The translations under genes and the position numbers were made by a program. Positions 1 through 10,655 of a DNA stretch of 64,000 bases are shown here, in pieces. Origin of the DNA: Acheta domesticus (lineage: Eukaryota; Arthropoda; Insecta; Orthoptera; Gryllidae); assembly GCA_031308135.1 (NCBI GenBank), contig JAHLJT010002630.1, positions 95,090,141-95,154,140 of the forward strand, given 5' to 3'. Under the pieces are notes generated by a model. The model was not told where the DNA came from, ran no database searches, and worked only from the letters and a program-made list of their open reading frames with translations. Within the stretch, counting starts at the first letter, position 1; each line of letters starts with the position of its first letter.

Positions 1-103
1 CGCGCCTTCACCAGCACGCCGGCGTACTGGTCGCCCACCTCGTTGACGGACGACAGCGCGCGGCTGCGCACCTCGAACCAGTACTTGTGCCCGGGCTTGA
101 AGC
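1..103 (-). CDS. Vg: Vitellogenin exon 3 (lipid transfer domain start), partial
   Basis: The acceptor is GTGTGGCAG (ending at 104). The exon reads GFKPGHKYWFEVRSRALSS and onward to DQYAGVLVKA, and is still open at the window edge. This is the first beta strand pair of the vitellogenin N-terminal domain. GC content is far above the flanking intron. Confidence 0.87.
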
Positions 104-831
104 CTGCCACACGCAGACGCGCGTCAGATCGCTCTTTGGGGCGGAGCGGAGCGGGGGAGAAGCGGGGGGCGCGGGGAGAAAACACTTACCATTCTGCTGG
201 AGCTGGTAACCTGCCCCGGCGGCGTACGCCACTGCAAACAGAGAGCTCAGTTCAGAAGCCACCGACAACATTCACAGCGGTGCAAGGGGAGTGAGGGAAT
301 TCACGTTAATTATTTTCAGCGCTGTTTCTCGAAAGACCACGATATTCAAAACGACTCGCCGATATTCTATATTCAATTCATTTAGCCGTGAGAAAATGTT
401 CGACTATTTCTGTTCGTTAATTAATTGCCATCTCTGTACTTCAGGTTTGAACATTTCAAAGGCACGACGTGACAGTTTCACGCGGTCATCCTTAGACCTG
501 CCCTGTGTCTTTCTGAAACGACGCACACTGGTCGCAACTGCCGAAACCCGGCCAAAATACGAAGGTGATTGGTTTGATTTGCTTGAAAATTTGTTTCTAA
601 AATAGTATTTGCAGCTATCTCGAGCTTCATTTCATTGAAATTTTCAAGCAAATCAATCCAAACCTTCGTATTTTGTCCAGATTTCTGGCAGCTGGGCCCA
701 GTGTGCGTCGCAGGACTAGCGATGAGCGCGCGAAGCTGCGACGCGCAGTGCGAGCGTTCTTCTCGTTGCGCCTGTGGGTGAGGGCGGGGCGAGGACTCAC
801 CGAGGGCGCAGAGCAGCAGCAGGGTTCTCAT
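1..831 (-). CDS. Vg: Vitellogenin, N-terminal part (3 exons, runs off left edge)
   Basis: This is the start of a vitellogenin, the secreted yolk precursor lipoprotein taken up by oocytes. Three exons (831-801, 231-190, 103-1) join in phase 1 at both junctions through GT-AG introns of 569 and 86 nt. They encode about 59 residues: a leucine-rich signal peptide (MRTLLLLCALVAYA), a short linker (AGAGYQLQQN), then the start of the large lipid transfer (LPD_N/vitellogenin_N) domain with GFKPGHKYWFEVRSRALSS followed by VNEVGDQYAGVLVKA. The tyrosine-rich strand followed by a DQYAG(V/I)L motif is the typical opening of insect vitellogenins. A related large lipid transfer protein is less likely. The start codon is the first ATG, 18 nt after an arthropod initiator. 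The remaining ~1,700 residues lie left of the window. Confidence 0.85.
190..231 (-). CDS. Vg: Vitellogenin exon 2 (signal cleavage region)
   Basis: This is a 42-nt exon between the acceptor TTTGCAG (complement of 232-238) and donor GTAAGT (189-184). With the G from exon 1 it reads VAYAAGAGYQLQQN and leaves one base for exon 3. It completes the signal peptide, with likely cleavage after the AYA or AAG residues. Confidence 0.82.
483..735. repeat. Imperfect inverted repeat in vitellogenin intron 1
   Basis: The stretch 518-591 is repeated in inverted orientation at 639-715. For example CCAAAATACGAAGG on the left pairs with CCTTCGTATTTTG on the right, and CGACGCACACTGG pairs with CCAGTGTGCGTCG. 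The arms are about 75 nt around a 50-nt loop, with weaker pairing further out. It looks like a small foldback MITE inserted in the intron. Confidence 0.65.
801..831 (-). CDS. Vg: Vitellogenin exon 1 (signal peptide start)
   Basis: ATG at 831-829 opens MRTLLLLCAL and the exon ends one base into the next codon at a consensus donor GTGAGT (800-795). The length is 31 coding nt. A tiny first exon holding only part of the signal peptide is usual for insect vitellogenin genes. Confidence 0.85.
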
Positions 832-846
832 GGCTGCTGTGGAGCG

Positions 847-882
847 ACTGAGGCCCGCAGTGGCCCGCGCGCCCTCTTATAG
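847..882 (-). promoter_or_regulatory. Vitellogenin core promoter: TATA box and initiator
   Basis: On the minus strand TATAAGAG lies at 881-874, and the arthropod initiator TCAGT lies at 851-847 with its A at 849. The first T of the TATA box is 32 nt before that A, which is the canonical spacing. The predicted 5' UTR is only 17-18 nt. Both spacing and motif order support transcription towards the left edge. Confidence 0.75.
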
Positions 883-1449
883 CTGAGCCGCCGCCAAAGT
901 GCTGAGGCGGCGCTGCCTTTATCGCCCGCGCGTGCGCCCCTGCGCACTCAGACCCTCTTCTGTTCTCCTCTCCGCTCCCGGCGCATTCGCCTTGCGACGC
1001 ATTCGTCTGCTCTCGCAGATTTTTGAAAATGCACGACAATTTATTAACAACCACCTTGTGGACCTACTCCTGCGAAAGCCACAAAAGGTGAACTTTTTAG
1101 GCACCCACACTACGATGGTGAAATCGAAATAATATGCATTCGTTTAAGTGTTTATATTCTTTCTGTAATTATCGAAATATCAGTAACTTGATTTTTCGTA
1201 AAAAAATGCCAGGTTTAAAATTAATTAGTAATGTAGCTAAAAAACAATGCTCAGGGAAATATTAATTGTTACCTCATTTATCGACATTTTCTTTACTGAC
1301 AGGTACATTATAAGAATTTTACCCTGAAATTTTTCCAAATATTTCGAATATTTGTTTTGTTTTGTTATACGGTACTAACGGCGAAATTGGTGATGAAGGT
1401 GGAAATGAATTTGCGACGAGGACTACTAGTGATTATTTTTCTTTCTGAT
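883..1449. other. Vitellogenin upstream region, no gene seen
   Basis: The first ~150 bp are GC-rich and the rest is AT-rich. No reading frame of note is present. Any hormone-response or fat-body elements of the yolk gene would be expected here, but I cannot identify one by eye. Confidence 0.5.
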
Positions 1450-2423
1450 ACGAATGTCGCCAGGCGACATTGCTGCAAAACGAATTGCTAGAGAGCGGGC
1501 CTTATCGGGTCCGGGCGCCGGGGCGGCACAGCGGCCGGTGAGGTCAGCGCGGTGTGTCATCCCCTACAGAAGGGCGCCGTGACACATATTTAAGAATTAA
1601 ATAAATTTTCTGCAAAACATTCCCAGACAAATGGAAAATCAAATTCCTATTGCAGCTAGACCCCACACCTGACGCCAATATGTCGCGACGGGACATAAAG
1701 GGATCAAGTAAACGCGTAGTTCTGATTAACATGCCTGTTTATTTTTTAGCTTACATGTTGGTCCCTGCTCCTCGTGTCACACGTGCCCCTGCGTCCGTCG
1801 GCTCCGGCGTCTTCGTCACACTAAGGCAGGGTCGTTCCGTTGTCGAAGCGCAGACAGCGGCTCCAATGACCGAGAAGGCCACGGTCAGGAGTGCCACACA
1901 GAGGATCCGGCACTAGCGGTCCGCCTGGCCAAACGGCCCGTAAGCCGCGGTCAGGAGTCCTGTGCAGTGCCTTCGCCGCTGGCGGCCCACCCTTCCAACT
2001 GGTCTCCCCGACACTAGGCGCTGCCGGCGAAGAGCTCTCTCGACGTCTGCTTCCACACACTGCTGTATACCACACTCTCTGAGTCTCTGTGACTAGCTAG
2101 CTCCGAGGGCGCATATTATATACCCGCCCTCGGAGCAAGGGGTGTCCTGACTCAACCTTAGTGTGACGTAGACTCGCGGCTTACTCTTGGGGTTGCTGCC
2201 ATCCCCGGCGTGAGTTTGGCCATCCCTTACAGTACAGAGTTCACGCCGGGGAGGCGGCCCGTATACCCTGTGCGTCACGGCGCCCTGTGTGTCACGGCGC
2301 CCTTCTGTAGGGGATGACACACCGCGCTGACCTCACCGGCCGCTGTGCCGCCCCGGCGCCCGGACCCGATAAGGCCCGCTCTCTAGCAATTCGTTTTGCA
2401 GCAATGTCGCCTGGCGACACGAA
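1450..2423. mobile_element. Foldback element with perfect 130-bp inverted arms
   Basis: The arms 1456-1585 and 2289-2418 are exact reverse complements over all 130 bases as I read them. They begin with the internal palindrome GTCGCCAGGCGAC. ACGAA flanks both ends (1450-1454 and 2419-2423), giving a likely 5-bp target duplication with one extra T at the left. The 703-bp interior is GC-rich, has no transposase-like frame, and contains a smaller inverted pair around CCCCGGCGTGA and TCACGCCGGGG (about 2201-2252). The perfect arms imply a recent insertion or arm homogenisation. It is non-autonomous and the superfamily is not assigned. Confidence 0.8.
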
Positions 2424-2601
2424 GCCAATATCTCAACCTAAACGCTGAACTTGGAATGGGTGAATGATTTGATGAAAGATGAATATGACGTTAGGATATG
2501 AATAATGGAGAATTGTGTGCATGAATGGCAGGGAAATCGGAACAAATCGGAGAAATCTTGCTGTAAACTAGCTTAGCCACCACGTATTTTACGTGTCGCT
2601 A

Positions 2602-2828
2602 TACTGCGATTTTTCTAACTTTGCCTCTCAAGGCCCGTCATCACGATGAAATATGTCACAGTATTTCGCGTCTTTCACAGTCGAGCCGCTAGATATCGCA
2701 TAATCGCGACCATATCAAGCAGTGCTTGCGATCATACCACTTCTAGCGGCACAACCAAGAAAGACGCGAAATATCGTGCGATATTCGTGGCCATAGCGGT
2801 TTGAGAGGCAAAATTATAAAAATCGCAC
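2602..2828. mobile_element. Hairpin C MITE, copy 1
   Basis: The ends TACTGCGATTTTT and AAAAATCGCA are inverted. The internal arms carry TTTCGCGTCTTT and AAAGACGCGAAA, GAGCCGCTAGATATCG and CTTCTAGCGGCAC, so nearly the whole unit folds into one hairpin. Five more loci in the window share the ends and core. It has no coding capacity. Confidence 0.75.
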
Positions 2829-2974
2829 TCTAATTAATTGCCGGCAGGGATGGATCCCATAGGACTTCGGGTTGACGGACATTTGCGCTCGCTTCCTCTT
2901 TTCAATTATTTTTTTTTACTTTCCCGTATACATACGTGTATTCGGAGTAATTTATACTTATAAAACTGGATTTT

Positions 2975-2975
<1 letters not shown>

Positions 2976-3015
<40 letters not shown>

Positions 3016-3042
3016 ATATATATATATATAATATATAAGAGC
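2976..3042. repeat. AT dinucleotide microsatellite
   Basis: A run of (TA)n with short interruptions, directly before family P copy 1. Confidence 0.9.
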
Positions 3043-3545
3043 TAAACTCTGATATCGTTGGACCGGTCTCCATGAAAAGTGGCCCTTCTACGTGTGTTTT
3101 TTTTAACCCAGAAAGTTTATGTGCTGATAATTCTGTTGTAACTCCACTACGTGGCGCTATAGAACAAAACTAAATATTCACGTCAAATGCAATCCGCAAC
3201 ACACTCGGCAGCATTTTGAACCTATATCGTTAAATAAGTCCTAAACAAGACGTTCTAGTGCCTTGAAAACTAAAATCCTCAAAGAAACGCTTCTCACACC
3301 GTATTCTACGGGATAAAACCTTCTTGAACATTCTATTACATTTTCGCTGGTCCGGCGCTTCCCGATATTACCTCACCTGCTCAGAGACCTGCAGGATCTG
3401 CAGGTAAATGTGAATGAGAGGGACAGAGAGCGGCAGAGACAGAGACACACAGAGACAGACAGACAGGGACAGGGTGAGGGAAGGAGGGAGAGAGAGAGAA
3501 GTGTGATCGGAGAGGAAAGAGGGAGATGAAGGGCAGAACGTCTGC
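3030..3545 (+). repeat. Repeat family P, copy 1
   Basis: About 500 bp matching 22,190-22,700 in direct and 46,437-47,056 in inverted orientation. Shared blocks are GGACCGGTCTCCATGAAA, TTCTGTTGTAACTCCACTAC, CGCAACACACTCGGCAGC, and a 3' part with CTGCTCAGAGAC...GTGAATGAGAGGGACAGAGAG followed by a GA-rich tract. The long minus-strand frame over the tract (3691-3368) is low-complexity and not a gene. The type of element is unknown. Confidence 0.7.
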
Positions 3546-5184
3546 TGGATTTTCGTAGTATACGTAGTACAGGGAAACTTATGTAAGGCTGCGGAAAATC
3601 GATTTCGATATTTCAATGGAAATTCTAATAGAAGCATGGGACACCTTTTAGAGTTCCCTGATCCCAAAAAACATTGTTTTTTTCGAAACATCCGTCCGTC
3701 CGTGTGTGAACACGACTACCACCTAAAGCATACGTAGGAGTTTTGAATAGTATATTCTTCAAAAGCATAGAATGATAGCTATCATTCACGAGTTTATGTT
3801 TACGACACGAGTGACGAAGGAGCAAGTGTCGTAATTTCTATGAGTGAATAATAGCCACTACGCGTGAATAGAAGACTATACTTTCTCTACGACCTTGAAA
3901 TATTCAGAATATAACCATAAATGTTGAATATTATTATTCATAATACTTCCTTGATTTTTCAGGCAATAATACTAGAGTTGTCGAATTCGCCATTTCCTGA
4001 ATTTCAGGTGGAGTATTAATTTCTTTGTCACTGTCGCTGGCATTTTCTATTTAACAATCAATGGGAAATGTAACGAGAAATACAAGTACAACAATGTCTA
4101 GATTACGTACATGAAACTGCGATCGCGGATCAAAAGAAGCGTGAATTGCAAAGAGTATGCAAATCGGCCCGTGAATTTCAAAAATTCTAGGAATGTAATT
4201 TGTCGACAGGCTCTGGATTCCGACAGTTTATCAGACAAAATATGCTTAAAATTGTCTTAAGAGCTTATTTTCGAAGTTTCAACGTTTTCTTCCCGGACAT
4301 CCTATATATTGATTTTTTTCTGTAGAAGGGGCGCACTTTCTTGTGGAACAAGCCGGGGTTACTGCTCGTAATGCATCAGTTAATCGGTGCTGTAAAACCC
4401 TCTCCAAAGTATCGGAATCCTTCGTGACCGCTCTGCCAGAATGAATCACTAAACACTGTCAAACTTCCTAATGTAGATGAAGCAAAGACGAATCAAGGAG
4501 ACGTAGACAATGCAACTCACCCATACCACGACCTTGATATCTTCATAAATTTAGATTCTAGATAATCTGAATTATCGTTTCTCTCCTAAAATAATAACGC
4601 GTGATGCTTGGGAGTTATGGTACCGTTGCATTGACATTCATGTATTTATAACATTAATATGTAAATACTTCTAAACGTTCTACATCACGAAATAGTATTG
4701 TCGAGCCACCCTGTTGACGTGGCAAATTTTTTGAATGACTGTTGTAGAAATGATATTGTGCTCGTATAAATTCCAAGTGTTTTTTCTCAATTAATAGAAT
4801 GCATTATCCATGGTTTATCTTTCATAATTATTAAAGCAAAAAACTCCTTTCTACGGATTCTTCTGGAGCTGGTATCGTCGATAACACCACGTAACAAGAT
4901 CTTGTTTAAGTTAATTTTGTTGTTGTTTCTGATTCAGTATGTTTCGAAACACTATGTAAACACAATTTTGCATATGTAAAATTATTTTTAGGGAAATGGC
5001 ATCGATTTTCTTAAATTTAGAATAATATATATATATTTGAAATAATGAATGCTCGTTTACATATACCCATGAAACAAAACAAAAGAAATTCTTAAATACA
5101 ACGGTTGAAAAAAATGTAAATGCAGTAAATATATATGACAAAAGGGTTAAAGTACGAGAAAATGTTTACGTATGACGTACAGTG
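3546..5184. other. AT-rich stretch, no gene; one MITE end inside
   Basis: No coding sequence was recognised. At about 4,220-4,315 there is a diverged half of the element found whole at 51,864-52,298 (shared block GTCTTAAGAGCTTATTTTCG and a following CCCGGACA end). Otherwise the sequence is AT-rich and unremarkable. Confidence 0.5.
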
Positions 5185-5186
5185 TG

Positions 5187-6252
5187 CTTAAAATGTGTTG
5201 TCTTCCAACATTTCTACTTGTACATTACATCGCTCTCTCTGATCAGTCCCCAGATATAAATCACCTAGCTTTTGCTTATTACACTGTCCCTGGTACCGTC
5301 CTTCAAACAAATGTAAGCCCTGATGGAACCTTTCACCCTGTTCCTCTGAATATGTACCCATATGAGACTTGAAAACATCCGGATACGAGTGGAGAACACG
5401 CAACTATAAAGACATTCTGTACCCCATTTATTTGTAGTTATTCAAAAGACATTCTACCACATCCCTGTAATTGTCCACCCTGTGATTATCTAGGAAACTG
5501 TTCACAACATCTTCGATGCTCTTCCAAGGTTTTTATTGAACTGGTAGAAGCTTGCTGATGTGTCATCACGAAGAAATTTTGTATAGTGAGAAAGTTTCAT
5601 GGCGTTTTCTCTGGCTGGATATTTTGCAACTCTCACTCAACACGTTTTACTGATTTAGTCTCGATGTTAAAATGTATGCTTTGGATTTTGTAAGTCTTAG
5701 ATCCCTTATCAAATCATTTAGCACATTTTGTGTGAGGTAGTAAGGTGTAGCAACTTCATAATTTGAGAAGTCCTCTTCGTGTTCGATTTCGGTATTTGAT
5801 TCACTACTGCTATCTTCACACTCTTTCAGAACTAGAGGAGGAGGAATAGGAAGCTCCTCACCGTGTGGAATTGGCCGAAGAGATGATGGCAAGTCCGAAT
5901 ATGCAAAAATATTGGGTTTTTTACACCTCTTATAATGAGACAAGTCAGTAACGCAGAAATAGCAGTTGGAGAGTTGATCTGTTGGTTCTCGCCAAATTCT
6001 AGATACACCAAATTTTCTTTTTCAGTTTTCTCCTCTATACCAAGCCTCGACAGTGAATCTGCAACACCCAAATACATGTGGTGCCCAGGTCTTGTCTTGA
6101 TCTCCCACAGGCGTACCAAAATATGAACTGTATGCTAAGCAGATAACGTTAGCATCCTTTATTCTATGCTTCATTGCTTTAGATCCCAGGAAGATGTCAC
6201 GCACATACCAAAAACGATCTGGATCACGCTTATAACAACGAAAAGATGCCAT
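5187..6252 (-). pseudogene. Broken copy of a widespread arthropod/cnidarian repeat-protein gene
   Basis: Minus-strand fragments lie in order but in different frames with stops between. The first is MASFRCYKRDPDRFWYVRDI then YFGTPVGDQDKTWAPH (6252-6080). Next come KRCKKPNIFAYSDLPSSLRP and PHGEELPIPPPLVLKE (5940-5820), then LTQNVLNDLIRDLRLTKSKA (5740-5655). Last are a piece reading VVNSFLDNHRVDNYRDVVEC (about 5500-5440) and SEEQGERFHQGLHLFEGRYQ (5340-5270). I recognise this motif series (GDQDKxWAPH, LPSxxRPxPHxEELP, LNDLxRDLxLxKxxAxxLxSRL, SxEQGERFHQ, RYQGxW) from a high-copy gene family in arthropod and hydrozoan genomes whose function is unknown to me, probably transposon-associated. At least two frame breaks and stops make this copy dead. 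Confidence 0.6.
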
Positions 6253-6999
6253 AATTCATCAATTATGTGAATCTGAAACAGGTAACATACAGTTGAACCG
6301 TTTATTCATCTCGTAGATAAAGTGTCCGTAGCTAATATGATTTTAACCAATTAATTTCATATAATTGGATATAAAAAGAAAAGAAACGACTATATAAAAG
6401 TAGGAATATTTAATTTAGTTAAGTTGTGACCTATTTCATCCAAAACAAGCATAAAACTCACTTAAACACGCAAAAGTATTTTTTTGTTACATGGTGCAAT
6501 AATTCGGCTACATAGAAAATTTCCTTAAATACGTAATCAAAAATGTCTTCTTTCAAAAAATGTAATTGGGGGATTTGTCTTGAAAATCTTGCAATTCCAT
6601 TAAAAACAATAAGTTTATTTCTTTTAATCCCAGTGATTTAAAAATATTTGCATGCAAGATAGCAACCAAAGTCTAAGAAAAATTCTTCGTTTCACGATCA
6701 AAAGCAAATCTTTCCAATCAATCGAAATCTTTACTTCAAATGTAAGTTAACCAAATAGTTTTGGTTTCTGATAAGCTACGATATCTGAAGTACTTTCGCA
6801 ATGCACGCCAACTAAAACCTAGTGGTGCTACAACAGCACAAAATTTCTTGCATTATTTCTAAATTTGCCATTTTCGAAAATTCAGAGTGTCTTAGAAAAT
6901 GAGATTCACGCCATTCTTTTAAGTATCCCATCTTCTATCCGTGAAAAAATTTAAAGAAAAAATTGTAGAATGTTTTGAGAAAAACGTGAATTCTTTTAA
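6253..6999. other. AT-rich stretch, nothing recognised
   Basis: No exon, RNA gene or clear repeat is visible. The right part may already belong to the minus-strand copy of family R. Confidence 0.4.
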
Positions 7000-7745
7000 T
7001 TGCCTATATTGCGTGCCAAATTACCCGAACGTTTCTCATATCTTCAAATAACTAAACCTGAACTTATGTAAATGTCCATCTTTAAGGAACAGATTTCATT
7101 AAAGAAAATATCTCTATCTTCAATATCATAGTTATAGAGACGCCCCCAAAAAGTTGTACTTTTGTAATTTTCAAAAAATCTGAGATTTCAAGGAACATTA
7201 GACCTGCACCACTCTCTTCAGCGTACTTTGTGCTACCGAGGACAAAGTTTGATCAAAAAATTTGGTACAATTGCGAAAATTCTGAAAATGTTATTGAGGC
7301 TTCATCTTGAGGTACCCTCAAAAATAAAATATCCGTTTGATACTTCCCACAGCCCCGAGTTCGTACAAATAGATGGGGAAATATCCGTTTTGAAAAAAAT
7401 CAGCTGAACTGTTTAGGCGCAGGCGTTAATCACAGACGAAGATATAGAAGACAGACGTTTTGCCGTCAATCGACTTTTGGGTATCAAGGACCCATCAAAT
7501 ACGAATTCTGGCTACACCACGTGTTAGAGAACATTTTTTTTCTAAATTTAGCTACTGTATTTATCCACTTTTTCGTTACCAGGGCCTGACAATTAGAGTG
7601 TTTCTGCCGAAAATTCGCTGTTTTCCGGCACAGGATTACATAATTAACTTCCTCTTACCAGTGGCGTCTCCTCATTCTGGACCTCGGGTGTTGGCAGTGA
7701 AGGAAAGTGTTTACCCCCTCACTTCTCTTTTCGCATTCATATAAA
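7000..7745 (-). repeat. Repeat family R, minus-strand copy
   Basis: Read on the minus strand this matches the copies at 8,620 and 15,590. It has GTTATGTAA then CCGGAAAACAGCGAATTTTC, GCAGAAACAC, CCTGGTAACGAAAAAGTGG, GCTAAATTTAGAAAAAAAA and GGTCCTTGATACCC in that order. The 5' end is at the high coordinate. No open frame of note. Confidence 0.65.
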
Positions 7746-8619
7746 ACGAAATTATATCAACAAAAACCTGATTTATTTTAATTTTTTTTTTGTTATTGGA
7801 AAAATGAGGAAAAGATAGTCGCACAATAACAACAATGAGGGTGTTGTAGATTCTAATGCAAAGATTGGATACATTAAAAATACATGCTAGACGTTTTTCC
7901 CATTCTTCGGTTGTCGTTTTAAAAATTAAATTCTGAGTAATTGTCAGGTGAGGTGATGGTCGCACATTACCAATTAGTGCGCCTTTTATTCATACAAAAG
8001 GGAAGAAAAGTAATTATTTTAAACACTTTTGTAGCACTTTTTCATTATTCATATCAAAATAACACTAATTCCTTGAATATCGCTAAAGGTTGCAACGCGC
8101 AAAAGAGAATATGACAGCCACGGACGCTCGCTCACTATAGCAGTCCATTGAATCGCGACCATCGAAATCTCACGTGAAAATCCATTCGGCAGTAAAAACA
8201 TTGGTATAAAATGCAAATGATATGAGGCTCAATGCAAAAAAAACTTTTCTTTCAACTATTTAGTACTAAGAGAAACATTATTTTATATATTGGAATGGAT
8301 TTTCACATGAGATTTCGATTTTTTCTGAAGTTCGTCGGAAATGCTCAGAATATTTACAAATTTTTGGTATAATTAAAAACAAAGTCAACAGTCAAACATA
8401 TGCACTAAATATGTTTCTAACTTTTTTTACATCACATTGGACAAGTCAAAAACTTTTTAGACTAATCAGAAGGAGTCATGATTTTTTCAGCCGATTTCAC
8501 GTGGAATTACCCAAGTATTATTATTCATAAACTTGCAAATATCTTGATAAACATTGCAGGAGGGAGGCGTCCGGGCTTTGATAGATGCACCGATGACCCA
8601 AAAAAATTTACTTATTTTT
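7746..8619. other. AT-rich stretch between two R copies
   Basis: No gene was recognised. There are two similar passages around TTTTCAC(A/G)TGAGATTTCGAT (about 8,168-8,180 inverted and 8,296-8,316), suggesting further decayed R-like sequence. Confidence 0.4.
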
Positions 8620-10400
8620 ACTGTTTCGCTACGGAGTTGAGAGAAAGTTATGTAACGTTGCGCGAAAAAACGGCAAATTTTCGGCAGAAAACATTTATTA
8701 TTGGGCCCTGGTAACGAAAAAGTGGATAATCCAGGTGCTAAATTTAGAAAAAAAATTCTGTCATCGGGTTAATCAGAATCCATGTTTTGTGGGTCCTCGA
8801 TGCTGAAAAATCGAACGACAGCCAAACGTCTGTCTCTCCGTCTTTGGACAACGCTAGTGGCTAAACCGTTCAGCCGATTTTCCCCAAAACTCATAGTCCC
8901 CAATTGATCTGAGTGGTGTCGCGTCCCCCTTGAATTTGAAATTGATATTCTAATATTTTTCGAGGGTGGGTACTTTACATGAAACCCCTCATACATTTTT
9001 CAAATTTTCAGAAAAAAAAAGGTTCCATCGCTTTTGATTAAATTTGGTTGTTAGGTAGTGTGACTATCCAACAGAACATTTTCAATTAATGTCAATAACC
9101 ATCACTCAAACCCAAGGCAAATAAATGCAGGCCTCCCCCAAGGATCACCATTATCTCCCATACTCTTCAATATCTATGTAGCAGACTTACCAACACTAAA
9201 TTAAATAAAAATCGCTCAATTTGCCGACGATACGGCACTATTTTCTTCAGGACGTGACTTACAGGAAATACGTAACAAAATGCAATTATATCTTAATCTA
9301 ATCGATAGCTGGGCCACTAAACTGAAAATCTAACTGAACTCATCAAAAACCGCTGCTAAAATATTCACCCTCAGACCGTACTCTCCTCCCACTCCTCTAA
9401 CATTAAATAATGAAACAATAATCTGGCATCCACAGAATAGCACAATTAAATATCTTGGACTGCACATAGACACGAAACTCAACTGGAAAAAACACATACA
9501 AAATAAAGTTCATCAAGCAAAAGTAAAACTCATACAATTAAAACCTATCATCAATAGAAATTCCTCACTGCCATATAACACAGCCATTATAATATGGTAA
9601 TATAATAATAAATATATAAATAATAATATAATATGTATTATAATAATATATATAATATATAACCATCTTAAGACCCCTCCTTTTATACGCATGTCACATC
9701 TGGATCAACGCCGCAAAAACCAATATCCACAAAATTCAAATCTTCCAAAACCAGTTCCTCAGAATAATCACTAACGCCCCTTGGTTTGTCACCAATGATC
9801 AACTACATAAAGAATTATCCATAGAACCCATAGCCAACCATGTTAACTACCTCTCCACTAATTTCTACTACACCATCCCACAAACCCCCACCCTAAAAGC
9901 TCTCAACCTCGGCCGTAACCCAACCCAACCAACTCGAATTAAAAATAAATACCCATTCCACATTTTCCTACAAAAATTCGCCGAAATTGACAGTTAAGAG
10001 GTACCAATGATGGTTTCCTCACCTATGTATTAGATTAAGATTAGTATGTAAGTTAGTTATAAGCAACAAAAACATATGTATAGTGTAAGTTCCACTGAAC
10101 TATGTAATACTCAACAAGAACATTTTTTTTAAAAAAAAAAAGGTAGTGTGAAGGACGTTTAAGAGAATGGTGCCAGCCTCATGTTCGTTGAAAACGCTGT
10201 TTGAAAATTTCAAAATTTCAAAATTTTTTCAGTTGTCCTACAACTAAAATATTATAGAGACTTTTTCCTTTCATGAAATCTGTTGGTAAAAGATAAATTT
10301 TTAAATAAGGACTTGTACAATTTTTCGAAAATGTGAGTACTTTTGGCGTAATTTTGCGTGAAAATACAAACGAGAAAATACGTGCTGTTTCAGCACCACA
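8620..10400 (+). repeat. Repeat family R, plus copy, split by a LINE
   Basis: It begins with GTTATGTAACGTTGCGCGAA then ACGGCAAATTTTCGGCAG, CCCTGGTAACGAAAAAGTGG and GGGTCCTCGATG. It continues past 8,960 with a block (TACTTTACATGAAACCCCTC) also present at 15,935. The LINE at 9,064-10,140 interrupts it and R resumes at 10,141. No coding frame is seen. It is an unclassified dispersed repeat longer than 600 bp. Confidence 0.65.
9064..10140 (+). mobile_element. 5'-truncated Jockey-like LINE with target-site duplications
   Basis: The frame starting near 9,070 reads the reverse transcriptase core: NAGLPQGSPLSPILFNIYVA then QFADDTALFSSGRDLQEI (the catalytic FADD at about 9,218-9,230), then YLGLHIDTKLNWKKHI. 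After an AT-rich insertion (9,600-9,662) come ILRPLLLYACHIWINAAKT and FQNQFLRIITNAPW, ending with a stop at about 9,998. These are motifs of the Jockey clade of non-LTR retrotransposons. The copy is dead: it has internal stops (for example after DLPTLN and after WATKLKI) and lacks ORF1, the endonuclease and the palm N-terminus. It ends in a 3' UTR and a run of A, and is bounded by AGGTAGTGTGA at 9,053-9,063 and 10,141-10,151. That is an 11-bp target duplication, typical of target-primed reverse transcription. Confidence 0.88.
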
Positions 10401-10529
10401 AGTTTACTAAATGAGGCGATTTCTGCTTCTATTGTTACTGTTTCTAGATCTTAATATTTTTAGATTACCACAAACACAGAAAGGCTTTGTTCGCACACGC
10501 GCATGCACACACACACATACACACACAGC
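10401..10529. repeat. CA-rich microsatellite stretch
   Basis: Imperfect (CA)n at about 10,496-10,530 precedes a GC-rich patch. No gene on the plus strand. Confidence 0.6.
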
Positions 10530-10534
10530 CACAA

Positions 10535-10655
10535 GGGGCCTTGCGCGTGTCGGCCAGCGCTCAGCACGATCTTGTCAGCCGACGGCCCCTCCAACTGCAG
10601 CGTAAGGCTTGAGGCAGCGCCCGCAGGCGGAACAAACGAGCGATCTTGCAATAGG
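10535..10655 (-). pseudogene. GC-rich patch, possible relic of a vitellogenin-like exon
   Basis: The minus strand is open for SLTLQLEGPSADKIVLSAGR plus flanks. The GC richness resembles the true exons of this window, and the LxLEGPSxDKI pattern is reminiscent of the C-terminal half of lipid transfer yolk proteins. No convincing donor is present (the sequence runs straight into a GT repeat), and no partner exon was found upstream. It may be a stranded exon of a decayed tandem copy of the vitellogenin at 1-831, or chance. Confidence is low. Confidence 0.2.

Noticed and set aside
1821..2320. Several 63-84-codon frames inside the foldback element
   Set aside because: GC-rich interior of a non-autonomous element; no transposase motif.
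3000..3545. CRISPR-like or other regular repeat array
   Set aside because: The repeats are microsatellites and purine tracts with no repeat-spacer structure; the genome is eukaryotic.
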